Below, one piece after another: positions 5,110-5,486 of a stretch of DNA of 5,486 nucleotides. Positions within the stretch are counted from its first letter, which is position 1; the number at the start of each line of letters is the position of its first letter. Both the position numbers and the translations under genes were made by a program. This DNA comes from an uncultured Eubacteriales bacterium. GTDB lineage: Bacteria; Bacillota; Clostridia; Oscillospirales; Ruminococcaceae. The stretch lies in assembly GCA_900318545.1 (NCBI GenBank), contig ONLC01000159.1, forward strand, positions 1,833 to 7,318. Direction: 5' to 3'. The notes beneath the pieces were generated by a model, which saw nothing but the letters and a program-made list of their open reading frames with translations, was not told the origin of the DNA and made no database searches.

Positions 5110-5486
5110 TTATTCACCGTACAGTTCATCATCCGGGATAACTGTCGTGACTGTTGTAGTTTCCATTGCTGGGGTTATCTCTTCGTATTCGGGGAGCTCC
5201 TCTGTGGGCTCGGCAGAAACGGTTGTAGTAACAGCAAGCCCATCGGGAATGTCGGCTTCGCTGTAGTCGGGCTGAGTGTCCTCGGCGCTGTCTCCGAAGA
5301 TATTCCTGCGGTAAACACCAAGCTCCATATTATCCTCATCGGAGCTTGTAAAGCAAAGCTCTAAGTCGCCTGTGTTCTCATCAAATAAAGTGTTTCTGTT
5401 ATCGGAATTGAACATCAGCGATACATCTTCCAGCGTGTCAGACCACACAAGGGACATATCCTCGGTGCGGAAAACTTCGAGGAGAG
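5110..5486 (-). CDS. C-terminal part of an unrecognised protein with Thr/Glu-rich tail, 5' end beyond window
   Basis: The frame is open from the window edge to a TAA at 5110-5112, giving the last 124 residues. An ATG at 5455-5457 is unlikely to be the start: the only purine-rich stretch before it (GAGG) is 2 bp away and the frame continues open upstream. The first 70 residues look like part of a folded beta-rich domain (for example DLELCFTSSDEDNMELGVY). The last 45 or so are low in complexity: acidic, with Thr runs (VTTTV, METTTVTTV) and Pro/Glu segments, as in exposed linkers or tails of secreted or membrane proteins in ruminococci. No catalytic motif is visible and I cannot assign a function. 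It converges on the CotF-like pair, with the hairpin at 5065-5092 between them. Confidence 0.75.
   Translation of the reverse strand, partial: LLEVFRTEDMSLVWSDTLEDVSLMFNSDNRNTLFDENTGDLELCFTSSDEDNMELGVYRRNIFGDSAEDTQPDYSEADIPDGLAVTTTVSAEPTEELPEYEEITPAMETTTVTTVIPDDELYGE

Noticed and set aside
5101..5364. Open frame on the + strand at the right end
   Set aside because: It is antisense to the Thr/Glu-rich frame, which stays open to the window edge, and it begins right after a terminator with no ribosome binding site.

Overview
The window looks like a chromosomal segment from a Gram-positive anaerobe of the class Clostridia, most likely Ruminococcus or a near relative in the Oscillospiraceae. That placement is an inference. 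It rests on strong AAAGGAG-type ribosome binding sites, short operon spacings, a pair of small CotF-like proteins typical of Clostridia, a zinc-ribbon membrane protein, and a Thr/Glu-rich protein tail. No RNA gene, CRISPR array or mobile element was seen.

Positions 1-2875 (+ strand) hold the end of a hydrogenase maturation operon in the order hypF (3' part only), hypC, hypD, hypE. The genes are tightly packed: hypC and hypD overlap in an ATGA, and the hypE ribosome binding site directly abuts the hypD stop. HypF and HypE make the cyanide ligand from carbamoyl phosphate. HypC and HypD carry the iron and assemble the Fe(CN)2CO group of [NiFe]-hydrogenases. The conserved cysteines of HypC, HypD and HypE are all present, so the set looks functional. 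It predicts a [NiFe]-hydrogenase elsewhere in the genome.

A hairpin at 2883-2900, flanked by A and T runs, can end both the hyp operon and the convergent gene at 2907-4454 (- strand). That gene encodes an unnamed 515-residue protein with an N-terminal zinc ribbon, one membrane segment, a large outer domain, and a C-terminal part that resembles the outer domain of type IV pilin-like proteins. Its promoter is clear: TTGACA, 17 bp, TATACT. A near-perfect 16-bp palindrome with a central CG lies just after the expected transcription start and looks like an operator for a LacI-type repressor.

Positions 4626-5058 (+ strand) hold two small helical CotF-like genes, probably one transcript ending at a hairpin at 5065-5092. 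A possible forespore (sigma-F-like) promoter lies before them. The window ends with the C-terminal part of an unrecognised - strand gene (5110-5486) that has a Thr/Glu-rich tail.

Most of the window is ordinary, well-understood biology. The most novel items are the zinc-ribbon/pilin-like fusion with its operator, and the regulation of the CotF-like pair.
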